From positions 43,878 to 107,877 of the forward strand of contig DATJPY010000022.1 in the NCBI GenBank assembly GCA_035506135.1: a stretch of 64,000 nt of DNA, in the 5' to 3' direction. The translations under genes and the position numbers were made by a program. The DNA is from DATJPY01 sp035506135 (lineage in GTDB: Bacteria; Myxococcota_A; UBA9160; PR03). Positions within the stretch are counted from its first letter, which is position 1. The number at the start of each line of letters is the position of its first letter. The notes below the pieces were generated by a model. That model was not told the origin of the DNA and ran no database searches. It saw only the letters and a program-made list of their open reading frames with translations. This document shows positions 26,705 to 35,451 of the stretch, one piece after another.

Positions 26705-27886
26705 ATGGCATTCTCAAAGACGGGATTGCCCGATTCTCGCGCGGCCGACGTCGCCGACTTCCGCGCGGCGCTGCACGCCTGGCTCGACGCGAACCGCGCA
26801 GAGCTGGCGCCCCGCCACGGCCCGCCCTGGACGCTCGACGAGCGGGTCGCGCAGATGCAGCGGGTGAAGTCGATCCTGTTCGAAGCGGGGTGGATGCAGT
26901 TCGGATGGCCCGAGCGGGTCGGCGGTCGAGGCGGCTCCCCCATGCTGCGGACGGAGCTCGGGGCCGCCCTCGCGGCCCGCGACCTCGCGGATCCCGGCCT
27001 CTTCTCGCTGATCGAGGTGCTCGCGCCGACGCTGATCGACTTCGCGCGGCCGGAGCTCGCCGCCGAGGTCGTCCCCCATCTGCTCTCGGGCACCGAGCTC
27101 TGGTGCCAGGGCTTCTCCGAGCCCGACGCGGGGAGCGACCTCGCGTCGCTGCGCTGCCGCGCCGTCCCTGACAACGCGCGCACCGCCTCGGCGTGGGTGA
27201 TCGACGGCCAGAAGGTGTGGACGAGCCTCGCCCAGTACTCCGACCGATGCGTGCTGCTCACGCGCACGGGGCCGGCCGACTCGCGGCATCGGGGCATCAC
27301 GGCGTTCTTCGTCGACATGGATGCGCCGGGCATCACCGTGCGGCCGCTCGAGATGATCAACGGGGAGCGCGAGTTCGCCGAGGTGTTCTTCGACGGCGTC
27401 GTCGTCCCGGCCGATCGGATGCTCGGCGAGCTGAACGGCGGCTGGGCCGTCGCCATGAGCATCCTCCCGTACGAGCGCTCCTCGTGCTTCTGGCAGAAGG
27501 TCGCTTTCCTCTACCAGCGGCTCGGACGTCTCGTCGAGCTCGCGCCCGGCGACGACCGCGCGGCCGAGGTCGTGGGCAACGCGTACCTGCAGCTCCACGC
27601 GCTGCGCGCCCGCTCGCGCGCGACGCAGCACCGGCTCGCGGAGACCGGCACGCTCGGCGCCGAGACGTCGATCGACAAGGTGCTCGTCGCGACCGCGGAG
27701 CAGGCGACCTACGACGCGGTCCGCCGGCTCCTCTCCGGGACGATCGAGATGGACGACGGCGCGGCCGCCGAGGTGTGGCGCGCCGAGTACCTGTACTCGC
27801 GCGCCGCGACCATCTACGGCGGCACCGCCGAGGTGCAGCGCAACATCATCGCCCGCCGTCTCCTCGGGCTCGGGAGCGACGATTGA
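26705..27886 (+). CDS. Acyl-CoA dehydrogenase, large partner of second FadE pair
   Basis: 393 residues with WCQGFSEPDAGSDLASLRC, KVWTSLAQYSDRCVLL and a C-terminal TIYGGTAEVQRNIIARRLLGL. The YEGT general-base Glu position is Gly372. The ATG (MAFSKTGLPDS) was chosen; a TTG seven codons later is an alternative. A TGATAAT element immediately before the ATG would make the message very short-leadered or leaderless. The stop overlaps the TTG start of the smaller partner. Likely an alpha2-beta2 ACAD with it. Confidence 0.88.
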   Translation: MAFSKTGLPDSRAADVADFRAALHAWLDANRAELAPRHGPPWTLDERVAQMQRVKSILFEAGWMQFGWPERVGGRGGSPMLRTELGAALAARDLADPGLFSLIEVLAPTLIDFARPELAAEVVPHLLSGTELWCQGFSEPDAGSDLASLRCRAVPDNARTASAWVIDGQKVWTSLAQYSDRCVLLTRTGPADSRHRGITAFFVDMDAPGITVRPLEMINGEREFAEVFFDGVVVPADRMLGELNGGWAVAMSILPYERSSCFWQKVAFLYQRLGRLVELAPGDDRAAEVVGNAYLQLHALRARSRATQHRLAETGTLGAETSIDKVLVATAEQATYDAVRRLLSGTIEMDDGAAAEVWRAEYLYSRAATIYGGTAEVQRNIIARRLLGLGSDD

Positions 27887-28854
27887 TCGACGCCGACGAT
27901 CGCGCCCTCATGGAGAAGTCGGTGCACGCCGCCATCGCGGACGCTCGCGAGGCCGACGAGGGCGCAGATGTCGACGCCGTCCTGGCGCAGCTCGGATGGC
28001 GCGAGCTGCTCCGCGACGAGCCGGGCGATGCCATCGACATCGTGTTCCGCGCGCTCGGCGCGACGAACGCCACGGCGACGGCGCTCGACGACGTGCTCGT
28101 CTCGGCGCTCGCTCGGGAGCCGCGCGCCGACCTCGCCGTCCTCCTCCCGCGCTTCGCCGCCTGGGATCCGCCGGGGCGGATCGACGGGGGCGAGGTGCGC
28201 GCGCAGAGCCTCGCCACCGCCCGCGCCGGCGCCGGCGAGGTGCTCGTGGTGTGCGGCGCGCCGTCGGAGCCGTGGAGCGTCGCGATCCCGGCAGCGAGCG
28301 CGGAGATCCATCCGCTGCGCGGCATCGATCCGGGGGCGGGCTTCCGAAGTGTCCGCGTGCAGGGCAGCGCGGCGCGCGCCGTCCGCGTCGATCCCGCGGC
28401 GTGGCGGGCGGCGGTCGCGCTCGGCCGGCGCGCGATCGCGCATCAGATCGCCGGAGCCTGCCGCGCGATGCTCGACCTCGCGTGCGCACACGCGAAGGAG
28501 CGCGTGCAGTTCGGCCGCCCGATCGCGCGGTTCCAGGCCGTGCGCCACCGGCTCGCGGAGGCGCTCGTCGCCGTCGAGGCGCTCGACGCGGCGCTGACTG
28601 CGGCCCGCGAGACGCCGAGCCCGGAGACCGCGGCGCTCGCGAAGGCCCTCGCCGGACGCACGGCGCGCACGGTGGCGACGCAGTGCCAGCAGGTGCTCGC
28701 CGGCATCGGCTTCACCTCCGAGCATCCGTTCCACCGCTTCCTCAAGCGGACCCTCGCGCTCGAGGGGCTCTTCGGATCGGCCGACGACATCGCCCTCGAC
28801 GTCGGACGGCAGCTCCTCGCCGCGCGCCGCGTGCCGACACTGATCGAGCTCTGA
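27883..28854 (+). CDS. Acyl-CoA dehydrogenase, short partner of second FadE pair
   Basis: 323 residues from TTG (LIDADDRALMEKS), which overlaps the preceding stop and has GGGAG 8 bases upstream; an ATG nine codons on is the alternative. The C-terminal ACAD domain is intact (AKERVQFGRPIARFQAVRHRLAE and AGIGFTSEHPFHRFLKRTLALEGLFG, Glu280). The N-terminal and middle domains are clearly shorter than in the two other small partners (348 and 372 residues). It therefore may depend on the large subunit for FAD binding. Confidence 0.83.
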   Translation: MIDADDRALMEKSVHAAIADAREADEGADVDAVLAQLGWRELLRDEPGDAIDIVFRALGATNATATALDDVLVSALAREPRADLAVLLPRFAAWDPPGRIDGGEVRAQSLATARAGAGEVLVVCGAPSEPWSVAIPAASAEIHPLRGIDPGAGFRSVRVQGSAARAVRVDPAAWRAAVALGRRAIAHQIAGACRAMLDLACAHAKERVQFGRPIARFQAVRHRLAEALVAVEALDAALTAARETPSPETAALAKALAGRTARTVATQCQQVLAGIGFTSEHPFHRFLKRTLALEGLFGSADDIALDVGRQLLAARRVPTLIEL

Positions 28855-28875
28855 CGCACTGGGGGAGGCCAGCGA

Positions 28876-29490
28876 GTGGACTGGGGCGAGCTCGTCAAGG
28901 CCTTTGCGGCGCTCTTCGCGATCATGAATCCGATCGGAAACATCCCGATCTTCCTCTCCATCACGGACGGGCGCTCCGATGCCGAGCGGGCGAGGATCGC
29001 CAGCGTGGCGGCCGGCGCCGTGGCCGTGATCCTGATCGCGTGCGTGCTGATCGGGAACGCGCTCCTGCGCGCCTTCGGGATCTCGGTGGCCGGCCTGCGC
29101 GCCGCCGGCGGGCTCATCATCCTCTCGATCGCGTTCTCGCTGCTCCACGCCAGGCCGAGCGGCATGCACCATGAGCCGAGCGACGCCGACGCGAAGGACG
29201 ACCCCGCGGTCTATCCGCTCGCCATGCCGCTCCTCGCCGGCCCGGGCGCCATCGCGACGGTGATCGTGTTCGCGCACGGCGCGAGCGGTGCCACCGCGGA
29301 TGCCGGACTGGTCGGCGTGGTCCTGCTGATGGCCGTGCTCCTGTTCCTCGGCATGCGGCTCGCGGTGCCCGCCTCGCGCGTGCTCGGCGCGGCCGGCATG
29401 AACGTCATCACCCGCATCATGGGGATCATCCTCGGCGCCATCGCGGTCGAGATGTTCTTCGCCGGCGCCCGCGTCCTGCTCGGGTCGTAG
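28876..29490 (+). CDS. MarC family integral membrane protein
   Basis: 204 residues, GTG start with GGGGGAGG before it, and about six membrane helices. It begins with the family signature FAALFAIMNPIGNIPIFL, has AGLRAAGGLIILSIAFSLL mid-chain and PLAMPLLAGPGAIATVIVF. MarC proteins are inner-membrane proteins of unknown transport function (formerly tied wrongly to multiple antibiotic resistance). It follows the ACAD pair by 21 bases and may be cotranscribed. No specific link to the catabolic genes is evident. Confidence 0.92.
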   Translation: MDWGELVKAFAALFAIMNPIGNIPIFLSITDGRSDAERARIASVAAGAVAVILIACVLIGNALLRAFGISVAGLRAAGGLIILSIAFSLLHARPSGMHHEPSDADAKDDPAVYPLAMPLLAGPGAIATVIVFAHGASGATADAGLVGVVLLMAVLLFLGMRLAVPASRVLGAAGMNVITRIMGIILGAIAVEMFFAGARVLLGS

Positions 29491-29541
29491 GGTCGAAGCG
29501 CCGCGCGCCGCTGGGCGGGCCGACGCCGAGGAGCAGGCGAC

Positions 29542-30327
29542 TCAGTCCGCCGTCGGCGATCGTCCCAGGAAGCGCTCGACGTTCTTGCGGAGCTCGGGCG
29601 TCTCGAAGGACTCGGTCTCGGCCGACAGCGCGAAGTCGATGGTGGCCAGCACCGATCGCTCCACGTGCAGGTTCAGGACCCGCTTGGTCGCTTCGACGGC
29701 CTGTCGCGGCAGCTTGGCGATCTTGTGGGCGGCCGCAAGTGCCGCGGACAGCACCTCGCCGTCCGGGCACACGTGATTGGCGAGCCCGATCTCCGCCGCG
29801 CGAGCCGCCGTGATCCGCTCCCCCGTGAAGGCGTACTCCTTCGCGAGCAGGAGGCTCGTGTGCAGCGGCCAGGTGAGCGGGCCGCCGTCGGCCGCCACCA
29901 GGCCCACCGCCACGTGCGGGTCCGCCAGATAGGCGGATTGCGCCATGTAGACGACGTCCGAGAGCGCGACCACGCTGCAGCCGAGGCCCACGGCCGGTCC
30001 GTTGACCGCAGCCACCACCGGGACGCGGCAGCGGATCATGTTGAGCACCAGCTCCCGTCCCTCCGCGATCACGTCGCGCCGCAGCGTGCGGTCCTTCACC
30101 ATCCGCTCGAGCAGGTCGAAGTCGCCCCCCGCCGAGAACGCGCGCCCTTCGCCGGTGATGACGGCGACGCGCGCGTCGGGATCGGCGCTGAGGAGCGGGA
30201 AGACGCGGGTCAATCCGAGGTGCAGCTCCTCGTTCACCGCGTTGAGCTGGTCGGGACGGGAGAGCCTCACCACGCGCACGGGGCCGTCGGCCTCCACGCG
30301 CACCGCGCCGGGAAGGGGATAGTCCAT
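29542..30327 (-). CDS. Enoyl-CoA hydratase/isomerase (crotonase) family protein
   Basis: A 261-residue crotonase with oxyanion-hole segments AFSAGGDFDLLE and NGPAVGLGCSVVALSDVV. At the second catalytic Glu position of rat hydratase the sequence is ADPHVAVGLVAADGG, so the usual Glu is absent and an Asp/His pair is present. Such variants are common in actinobacterial EchA paralogs with unknown or modified reactions. It lies 26 bases behind the ACAD gene pair on the minus strand, as expected for the hydration step after dehydrogenation. Confidence 0.87.
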   Translation of the reverse strand: MDYPLPGAVRVEADGPVRVVRLSRPDQLNAVNEELHLGLTRVFPLLSADPDARVAVITGEGRAFSAGGDFDLLERMVKDRTLRRDVIAEGRELVLNMIRCRVPVVAAVNGPAVGLGCSVVALSDVVYMAQSAYLADPHVAVGLVAADGGPLTWPLHTSLLLAKEYAFTGERITAARAAEIGLANHVCPDGEVLSAALAAAHKIAKLPRQAVEATKRVLNLHVERSVLATIDFALSAETESFETPELRKNVERFLGRSPTAD

Positions 30328-30353
30328 CGGTCTCCTCTCCAGCACGCGGGCGA

Positions 30354-31487
30354 TCAGGCCGACGGCAGGCCGAGGATCCGCGTGGCGATGATGTTCTTCT
30401 GGATCTGCGAGGTTCCGCCCATCACGCTCTGGGCGCGGCTGTACAGGTAGATCTTCAGGCCGACGTCGTCCGCGTCGAGCACCGCGCGCGATCCCGCCAC
30501 GGAGAGTGCCGCAGCGCCCACGGTCTGCTCGACCCAGGTCATCAGGAGCTTGTCGATCGAGCCGCCGGGGCCGTGGTCGAGCCCGTCGAGGCGCTCGGAG
30601 AGCCGGCGGCGGACGTGGAGCCGCAGCATCTCCGCCTGCACGTAGGCCCAGGCGACGCCCTCCCGCTGGTCGCCCCGGAACGCGCCCGGATCCGCGCGCA
30701 CCGCCTTCTCGAGATCCCGGACCGCCTTCGCGTACCGCGCGACGTAGCCGACCTCGCCGGGCTCGCGCTCGTGGCTGACGATGGTCATCGCGATGCGCCA
30801 GCCCTCGCCGGGCCCGCCGATCCTGTTCTCGGCGCGCACGCGCGCGCCGTCGAACAGCACCTGACCGAACTCCTTGGTGATGCCGTTGATCATCCGGAGC
30901 GGGCGCTGCTCGATCCCGGGCTGGCGCATCGGCACCGCGAAGGCGGAGAGGCCCTTGTGCTTCGGCACGCTGGCGTCGGTGCGCGCGAGCAGGAAGCACC
31001 AGTCGGCGACGTCGGAGTAGCTGGTCCAGATCTTGTGACCCCGGATCACGTACTCGTCGCCGTCGAGCGTCGCGGTCGTGCGGAGCGAGGCGAGGTCGGA
31101 TCCGGCGTCGGGCTCGCTGAAGCCCTGGCACCAGCGCTCGCGGCCGCTGATCAGTCCGGGAAGGAGGCGATCCTGGATCGCGTCACTGCCGTGCGTCGCG
31201 ATCCCCTGGACGAGGTACCCGAGGCTCGGGCGCGGGGGCGCGCCCGCCGCGGCGAGCTCCTCGTCGAGGATGACGTCGAAGACCGGCGGAAGGCCGTGGC
31301 CGCCGAAGCGCGTGGGCCAGCTCAAGCCGAAGAAGCCCGCGTCGTAGAGCGCGGTGTGCCACTCCGCCTGCCGGGCCCAGTACTCGTCGTCGGTCGACGA
31401 CACGGGCAGACCCGGGTTGTTCTCCGCGATCCACGCGCGCAGGCGCGCCCTGAACTCCGCCTCCTCCTTCGCGTCACGAAAGTCCAT
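30354..31487 (-). CDS. Acyl-CoA dehydrogenase, large partner of third FadE pair
   Basis: 377 residues from ATG (MDFRDAKEEAEFRARLRAW), overlapping the upstream ACAD gene by 14 bases. It has WCQGFSEPDAGSDLASLR, KIWTSYSDVADWCFLLART and a C-terminal SVMGGTSQIQKNIIATRILGL with Gly357 at the YEGT Glu position. The frame extends upstream 34 codons but only inside the neighbouring gene. This pair, followed by a crotonase gene, forms a compact beta-oxidation operon. Confidence 0.89.
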   Translation of the reverse strand: MDFRDAKEEAEFRARLRAWIAENNPGLPVSSTDDEYWARQAEWHTALYDAGFFGLSWPTRFGGHGLPPVFDVILDEELAAAGAPPRPSLGYLVQGIATHGSDAIQDRLLPGLISGRERWCQGFSEPDAGSDLASLRTTATLDGDEYVIRGHKIWTSYSDVADWCFLLARTDASVPKHKGLSAFAVPMRQPGIEQRPLRMINGITKEFGQVLFDGARVRAENRIGGPGEGWRIAMTIVSHEREPGEVGYVARYAKAVRDLEKAVRADPGAFRGDQREGVAWAYVQAEMLRLHVRRRLSERLDGLDHGPGGSIDKLLMTWVEQTVGAAALSVAGSRAVLDADDVGLKIYLYSRAQSVMGGTSQIQKNIIATRILGLPSA

Positions 31488-32520
31488 TGAGGACCCCCAG
31501 GCGAGCTCCCTGCAGCTTCCGCAGCTGCTCGCCGTCGTCGCCGAACCATCGCGACGAGAGCAGGGCACGGCGCAGATAGACGTGCGCAATGCAGTCCCAC
31601 GTGTTCCCCATCCCGCCGTGCACCTGCACGGCGGTCTCGCAGACGGTGCGCGCGGCGCGCGCGCAGTAGGCCTTGGCGACGCGTCCGGCGCCGCGGGCGT
31701 CTTCGGGCGCGAGCTCGTCGACGGCCCACGCCGGGTAGACCGCGACGCTGAACGCGCCCTCGATCAGGCACCGCGCCTCGGCGAGGAGGTGCTGCATCGC
31801 CTGGAACGATCCGATCGGGACGCCGTACTGGCGGCGCTCGCGCGCGTAGGCGACCGTGACCTCGAGCACGCCGCGCATCAGCCCGACGAGATCGGCGCTG
31901 GTGAGTGCGAGGCCCAGGGTCGACCAGGCGTCGAGATCCGCGCGGGTGAGGAGCCGGGCCTGGTCGGGAACGGGGATCCGGAGGGCGCTGGCCGGAATCT
32001 CGCGGACCGCGCGCGTGAGATCGGTGCCCTCGCTCGCCGCGCCATCGGCCTGCACGTGTGCGAGCCAGTAGTCATCGCCCTCGGGAGCCAGGACGTACGC
32101 CGCGACTGGACCGCGCGCGGGACCGTCGACGGCGTAGAGCGGTGCCGCCGTGGCCGGACCCGACACCGCCGCGACGTCGATCAGGTCGGGCCCGAACGCG
32201 ACCACCGCGCCTTCGATGGGAGTCGCGCCGGCGCGCCGGGCGAGGTCCGCGGCCAGGAGCGGACCCGCGAACGGGACGTCGGCGACGGCTTCGCCGAGCG
32301 CCTCGGCGAGGATGGCCGCCTCGACCCCGCTGGCGAGCGGGCGCCCGCCGCCGTCGTCGTGGCGCAGCTCGAGCCAGCCGGCCTGTCGCACCGCCTCGTC
32401 GAGGCGCCGGGCGCGCTTGTGGTCGTCGAGGTCGGCCACGGTCCGCGGCCCGAGCTCGCGCGCCAGCCGGCGGGCCGTGCGGCCCAGCTCGGCCTGTTCG
32501 GGCGTGTAGCGGGTGTCCAT
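31474..32520 (-). CDS. Acyl-CoA dehydrogenase, small partner of third FadE pair
   Basis: 348 residues with an N-terminal ACAD helical domain (YTPEQAELGRTARRLARELG), AYARERRQYGVPIGSFQAMQHLLAE and VHGGMGNTWDCIAHVYLRRA. The TWE Glu of the other small partners is Asp309 here, so catalysis or base geometry may differ. First gene of a three-gene leftward operon and divergent from the KshB-like reductase. Confidence 0.88.
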   Translation of the reverse strand: MDTRYTPEQAELGRTARRLARELGPRTVADLDDHKRARRLDEAVRQAGWLELRHDDGGGRPLASGVEAAILAEALGEAVADVPFAGPLLAADLARRAGATPIEGAVVAFGPDLIDVAAVSGPATAAPLYAVDGPARGPVAAYVLAPEGDDYWLAHVQADGAASEGTDLTRAVREIPASALRIPVPDQARLLTRADLDAWSTLGLALTSADLVGLMRGVLEVTVAYARERRQYGVPIGSFQAMQHLLAEARCLIEGAFSVAVYPAWAVDELAPEDARGAGRVAKAYCARAARTVCETAVQVHGGMGNTWDCIAHVYLRRALLSSRWFGDDGEQLRKLQGARLGVLNGLS

Positions 32521-32528
32521 GCGCGAGA

Positions 32529-32534
32529 ATCATA
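32529..32534 (-). promoter_or_regulatory. Candidate -10 element in the 66-base divergent gap
   Basis: TATGAT on the minus strand lies 8 bases upstream of the ACAD start at 32520, so any message would be almost leaderless. The -35 is not recognisable. The gap also contains a single GAGAAT half-site like those of the 34656 operator, without its partner. Weak evidence. Confidence 0.3.
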
Positions 32535-32586
32535 CTAGCATTTTTCGAGAGGCACGTTACCATCCGGGCTCTGCTGCGAGAGGACG

Positions 32587-33603
32587 ATGCGGCGCGACCC
32601 CGCGTATCACTCCCTGGCGGTGGCCGACGTCGCCGACGAGACCGCCGACGCGCGCTCCTTCGTGCTCGAGGTCCCTCCGTCCCTCGAGCAGACGTTCGCC
32701 TACGCCGCCGGGCAGTTCTGCACGTTCCGCACCGCCATCGGCGGCGAGCCCGTCGCCCGCTGCTACTCGATGTCGAGCTCTCCCGACGCGGGGGACCGCT
32801 TCGCCGTCACGGTGAAGCGGGTCCCGGGCGGGAGGATGTCGAACTGGATGAACGACACGCTCTCGCCGGGCGACACGATCGAGGTGATGCCCCCGACGGG
32901 CCGGTTCGTGCTGCGTCCAGCCGAGAGTCCGATCGTCGCCTTCGCGGGCGGGAGCGGCATCACCCCGATCCTCTCGATCGTCAAGACTGCGCTCGTCCGC
33001 ACGCGCCGGGAGGTCTCGCTCGTGTACGCCAACCGCGACGCGGAGAGCGTGATCTTCGCGCGCGAGCTCGAGCGCCTGCGCGCGTCGTCGGGTGGACGCC
33101 TCTCGGTGCATCATCACCTCGATGCGGGGCGCGGGTTCCTCGACGCCGCGGCGTGCGCGGCGCTCGTCGCCGGCCGCACGCACGCCGACTTCTACGTGTG
33201 CGGTCCCGGCCCGTACATGGAGGTGGTCGGGGCCGGCCTGGATCGAAGCGGGGTCGCCGCGAGCCAGGTCTTCATCGAGCGGTTCGAGCTGCCCGAGGAG
33301 ACTCCCGGAGCCACGGCGCCGTCGGAGACGGAGTCGGTGGTGATCCGACTCGATCGGCGCAAGCACGCGATCAGCTACCAGCCGGGCGACACCCTCCTCG
33401 ACACGGCGCGTCGCGCGGGCCTCGCGCCGCCGTTCGCATGCCAGGCGGGAAGCTGCGGCACGTGCATGGCCTTCCTCGAGTCGGGGCGGGTCGCGATGCG
33501 CGCCAACAACGCCCTGTCGGACGACGAGGTCGAGGCGGGGTGGGTGCTCACCTGCCAGGCCGTCCCGACGAGCCGCGAGGTCGTCGTCGACTACGACCGG
33601 TGA
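32587..33603 (+). CDS. Oxygenase reductase component, KshB-like (FAD, NAD(P)H, 2Fe-2S)
   Basis: 338 residues in three modules. An FAD-binding barrel has RCYSMSS (58-64). An NAD(P) domain has GGSGITP (121-127). A C-terminal plant-type ferredoxin domain has cysteines C285, C290, C293 and C323. This order is that of KshB/HsaB-type reductases that feed Rieske oxygenases such as 3-ketosteroid 9-alpha-hydroxylase. It is the only reductase of this kind in the window, so it is the best candidate to serve the two Rieske oxygenases at 38739 and 45739, and perhaps the P450s. That partnership is inference. Confidence 0.92.
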   Translation: MRRDPAYHSLAVADVADETADARSFVLEVPPSLEQTFAYAAGQFCTFRTAIGGEPVARCYSMSSSPDAGDRFAVTVKRVPGGRMSNWMNDTLSPGDTIEVMPPTGRFVLRPAESPIVAFAGGSGITPILSIVKTALVRTRREVSLVYANRDAESVIFARELERLRASSGGRLSVHHHLDAGRGFLDAAACAALVAGRTHADFYVCGPGPYMEVVGAGLDRSGVAASQVFIERFELPEETPGATAPSETESVVIRLDRRKHAISYQPGDTLLDTARRAGLAPPFACQAGSCGTCMAFLESGRVAMRANNALSDDEVEAGWVLTCQAVPTSREVVVDYDR

Positions 33604-33625
33604 TCCGGGCGGCTCCGCCGAGAGC

Positions 33626-34579
33626 TCAGAGCTCCGGGCAGAGCGAGGCCAGGAACGCGAGCGTCCGCGCCCTCGACTCGATGCGCGCGGCGCGGTCGGG
33701 CCCGAGCGCGAGGACGCGGACCGCCAGGTCGGTCGTTCCCGCGTCGCGGAAGGCGCGCAGCCGCTCGACGACCATCGATTCGTCACCGGCCGCGAGGATG
33801 TCTCCCACGTCGGTGGCGTCCCCGCGATCGAGCAGGCGCTGGTAGTTCGGGCAGAACTCGGCATGGCCCAAGGTCCGATTGGCCCAGTCCCGCGCGGCGT
33901 CCACCTCGTCCTTCGGACAGAGGGCCACGGGGACCCCGGCGACGATCCGCGGAGCGGGGCGGCCGGCCTCGGCGGCAGCCTTCGTGATGCGCGGCGCGAC
34001 GTGCTCTCCGATGGCTCGCTCGTCGGCGAGCCACAGGATCGTCCCCGACGCGTGCTCGCCGGCGACGCGGAGCATCACGGGCGCGAGCGCCGCGAGCAGG
34101 ATGGGATTGGGGCCGTGGTCCGTGACGTCCATCGGGCTGTGCACGCGGTACACGTCGTTCTCGACGTCCACCGAGCCCGGGCCGCGCAGCGCGGCGTTCA
34201 GCACCTCCAGGTACGCGCGCATCTCGTGGGCCGGCCGCTCGTACGGGAGGCCGAGCATGCCCCCGATGACCCAGTGGTGCGACACGCCGAGCCCCAGCGT
34301 GAAGCGGCCCTCGCACACGGCCTGGTTCGAGAGCACCTCCTGCGCCATCGCGATCGGATGGCGGGTCTGGATCGGCAGCACCGCGGTCCCGAGCTCGATC
34401 CGCTCGGTCGCGCGCCCCATGAGCGTGATCGCGGTGAACGCGTCGAAGTCGCCAGGGATCTGGGGCACCCAGACGGAGGTGAAGCCGTCCCGCTCGGCCG
34501 CCTCGGCGTCGGCCGTGAGCTGCGCCACTTTGTGGCGGTAGCGCCTCCGCTCCGGGCCGATCATCAGGCCGATCCGCAC
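33626..34579 (-). CDS. LLM-class flavin-dependent oxidoreductase (F420-type)
   Basis: 317 residues from a GTG preceded by AGGAGGGCAGG; the frame extends 24 codons further up without coding character. Luciferase-like TIM-barrel signs are RIGLMIG, AERDGFTSVWVPQIPG, ELGTAVLPIQTRHPIAMAQE and GRFTLGLGVSHHWVIGGMLG. The pattern resembles F420-dependent family members common in Mycobacterium and some deltaproteobacterial-grade genomes. Whether the cofactor is F420 or FMN cannot be settled, as no F420 synthesis gene is in the window. Divergent from the TetR gene and next to the 19-bp operator. Confidence 0.87.
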   Translation of the reverse strand: MRIGLMIGPERRRYRHKVAQLTADAEAAERDGFTSVWVPQIPGDFDAFTAITLMGRATERIELGTAVLPIQTRHPIAMAQEVLSNQAVCEGRFTLGLGVSHHWVIGGMLGLPYERPAHEMRAYLEVLNAALRGPGSVDVENDVYRVHSPMDVTDHGPNPILLAALAPVMLRVAGEHASGTILWLADERAIGEHVAPRITKAAAEAGRPAPRIVAGVPVALCPKDEVDAARDWANRTLGHAEFCPNYQRLLDRGDATDVGDILAAGDESMVVERLRAFRDAGTTDLAVRVLALGPDRAARIESRARTLAFLASLCPEL

Positions 34580-34655
34580 CCTGCCCTCCTCGCGACCGCT
34601 CGCCCGACCCGGGTCCGACGCCACCCTAGCCGGGCCGGGAGGGCCTGGCAATTGG

Positions 34656-34674
34656 ATTCTCGTTTCGGGAGAAT
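34656..34674. promoter_or_regulatory. 19-bp inverted repeat, putative operator of the adjacent TetR
   Basis: ATTCTC-N7-GAGAAT is a perfect 6-bp inverted repeat in the gap between the LLM and TetR genes. It is bracketed by a TTGGAT (34653-34658) and TATGCT (34675-34680) promoter pair reading toward the TetR gene. The same element with one or two mismatches lies in both 60-bp promoter blocks at 40846 and 45636. Confidence 0.6.
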
Positions 34675-34707
34675 TATGCTTTCGATGCAGCTCCGGGCGG
34701 GTTCCCC

Positions 34708-35385
34708 ATGGCGAGAGCCGACGACTTGCAGCACGCAGACGGACCGGGATGGCGCCAACGAGCGGTCTCGAAGAGCCTGAGCGCCGCGCGCTCGCGCGCG
34801 GAGCAGCGCGTCCAGCGCTTCCTCGACGCCGCGTTCCATCTGATCGACGAGCGGGGCACGACCGAGTTCACGATCCAGGAGGTCGTCGAGCGCTCGAAGC
34901 AGTCGCTGCGAGGGTTCTATCAGTACTTCGATGGCAAGGACGAGCTCCTGTTCGCGCTGCTGGAGGAGAGCAGCCGCGAGGCGTTCGCCGACATCGTCGG
35001 CGCGGTCGAATCCGCCTCCGAGCCGCTCGAGCGACTTCGCGCGTTCACGATCCGCCTCTACGAATGGTGCGAGCCTCTCGGGAAGGGACGGAAGCGCGGA
35101 GCCCACAACCGCCTTCCGCTCTCGGAGTTCTCCCTCCAGATCGCGCTCAAGAATCCCGAGCGCGTGAGTGCGGTGATGGCCCCGATCTCGCGCATGCTGG
35201 TCGAGCTGATCGAGGCGGCCGCCGCGGCGGGCGCGATCCAGGTGAAGGACGCGCAGCGCGCCGCCGTGCTCGTCCAGCAGTCGGTGGTGTACGGCTGGCT
35301 CATGAATCGCCTCGTCCAGAGCGCCAGGATGCGCGTCACGGCCGAGGACGCCTGGGAGTTCTGCCTGCGCGGGCTTCGCGGCTGA
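34708..35385 (+). CDS. TetR/AcrR-family regulator of the Rieske regulon
   Basis: 225 residues. After a 30-residue N-terminal extension comes the TetR domain (RVQRFLDAAFHLIDERGTTE, helix-turn-helix TIQEVVERSKQSLRGFYQYF), then a helical ligand domain. The QSLRGFYQYFDGKDELL pattern resembles regulators placed beside actinobacterial steroid and terpenoid oxygenase genes. Its own upstream inverted repeat recurs in the two promoters that serve the Rieske/Nor-like operons, so autoregulation plus control of both is proposed. It is convergent with the COX4/NorF-like gene. Confidence 0.9.
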   Translation: MARADDLQHADGPGWRQRAVSKSLSAARSRAEQRVQRFLDAAFHLIDERGTTEFTIQEVVERSKQSLRGFYQYFDGKDELLFALLEESSREAFADIVGAVESASEPLERLRAFTIRLYEWCEPLGKGRKRGAHNRLPLSEFSLQIALKNPERVSAVMAPISRMLVELIEAAAAAGAIQVKDAQRAAVLVQQSVVYGWLMNRLVQSARMRVTAEDAWEFCLRGLRG

Positions 35386-35451
35386 GCCGGGCCTGGAGAT
35401 CGCGCGCGGTCGCCTAGGAACGCTCGAGTCCGCGGCGAGGACGGCATCTCT

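Noticed and set aside
26705..26740. A further copy of the ATTCTC/GAGAAT operator before the ACAD gene
   Set aside because: Two ATTCTC half-sites occur 23 bases apart in direct orientation, but neither has the inverted partner at the right distance.
32521..32586. Operator copy between the ACAD and reductase genes
   Set aside because: Only one GAGAAT half-site is present; the position of the partner half-site holds unrelated sequence.
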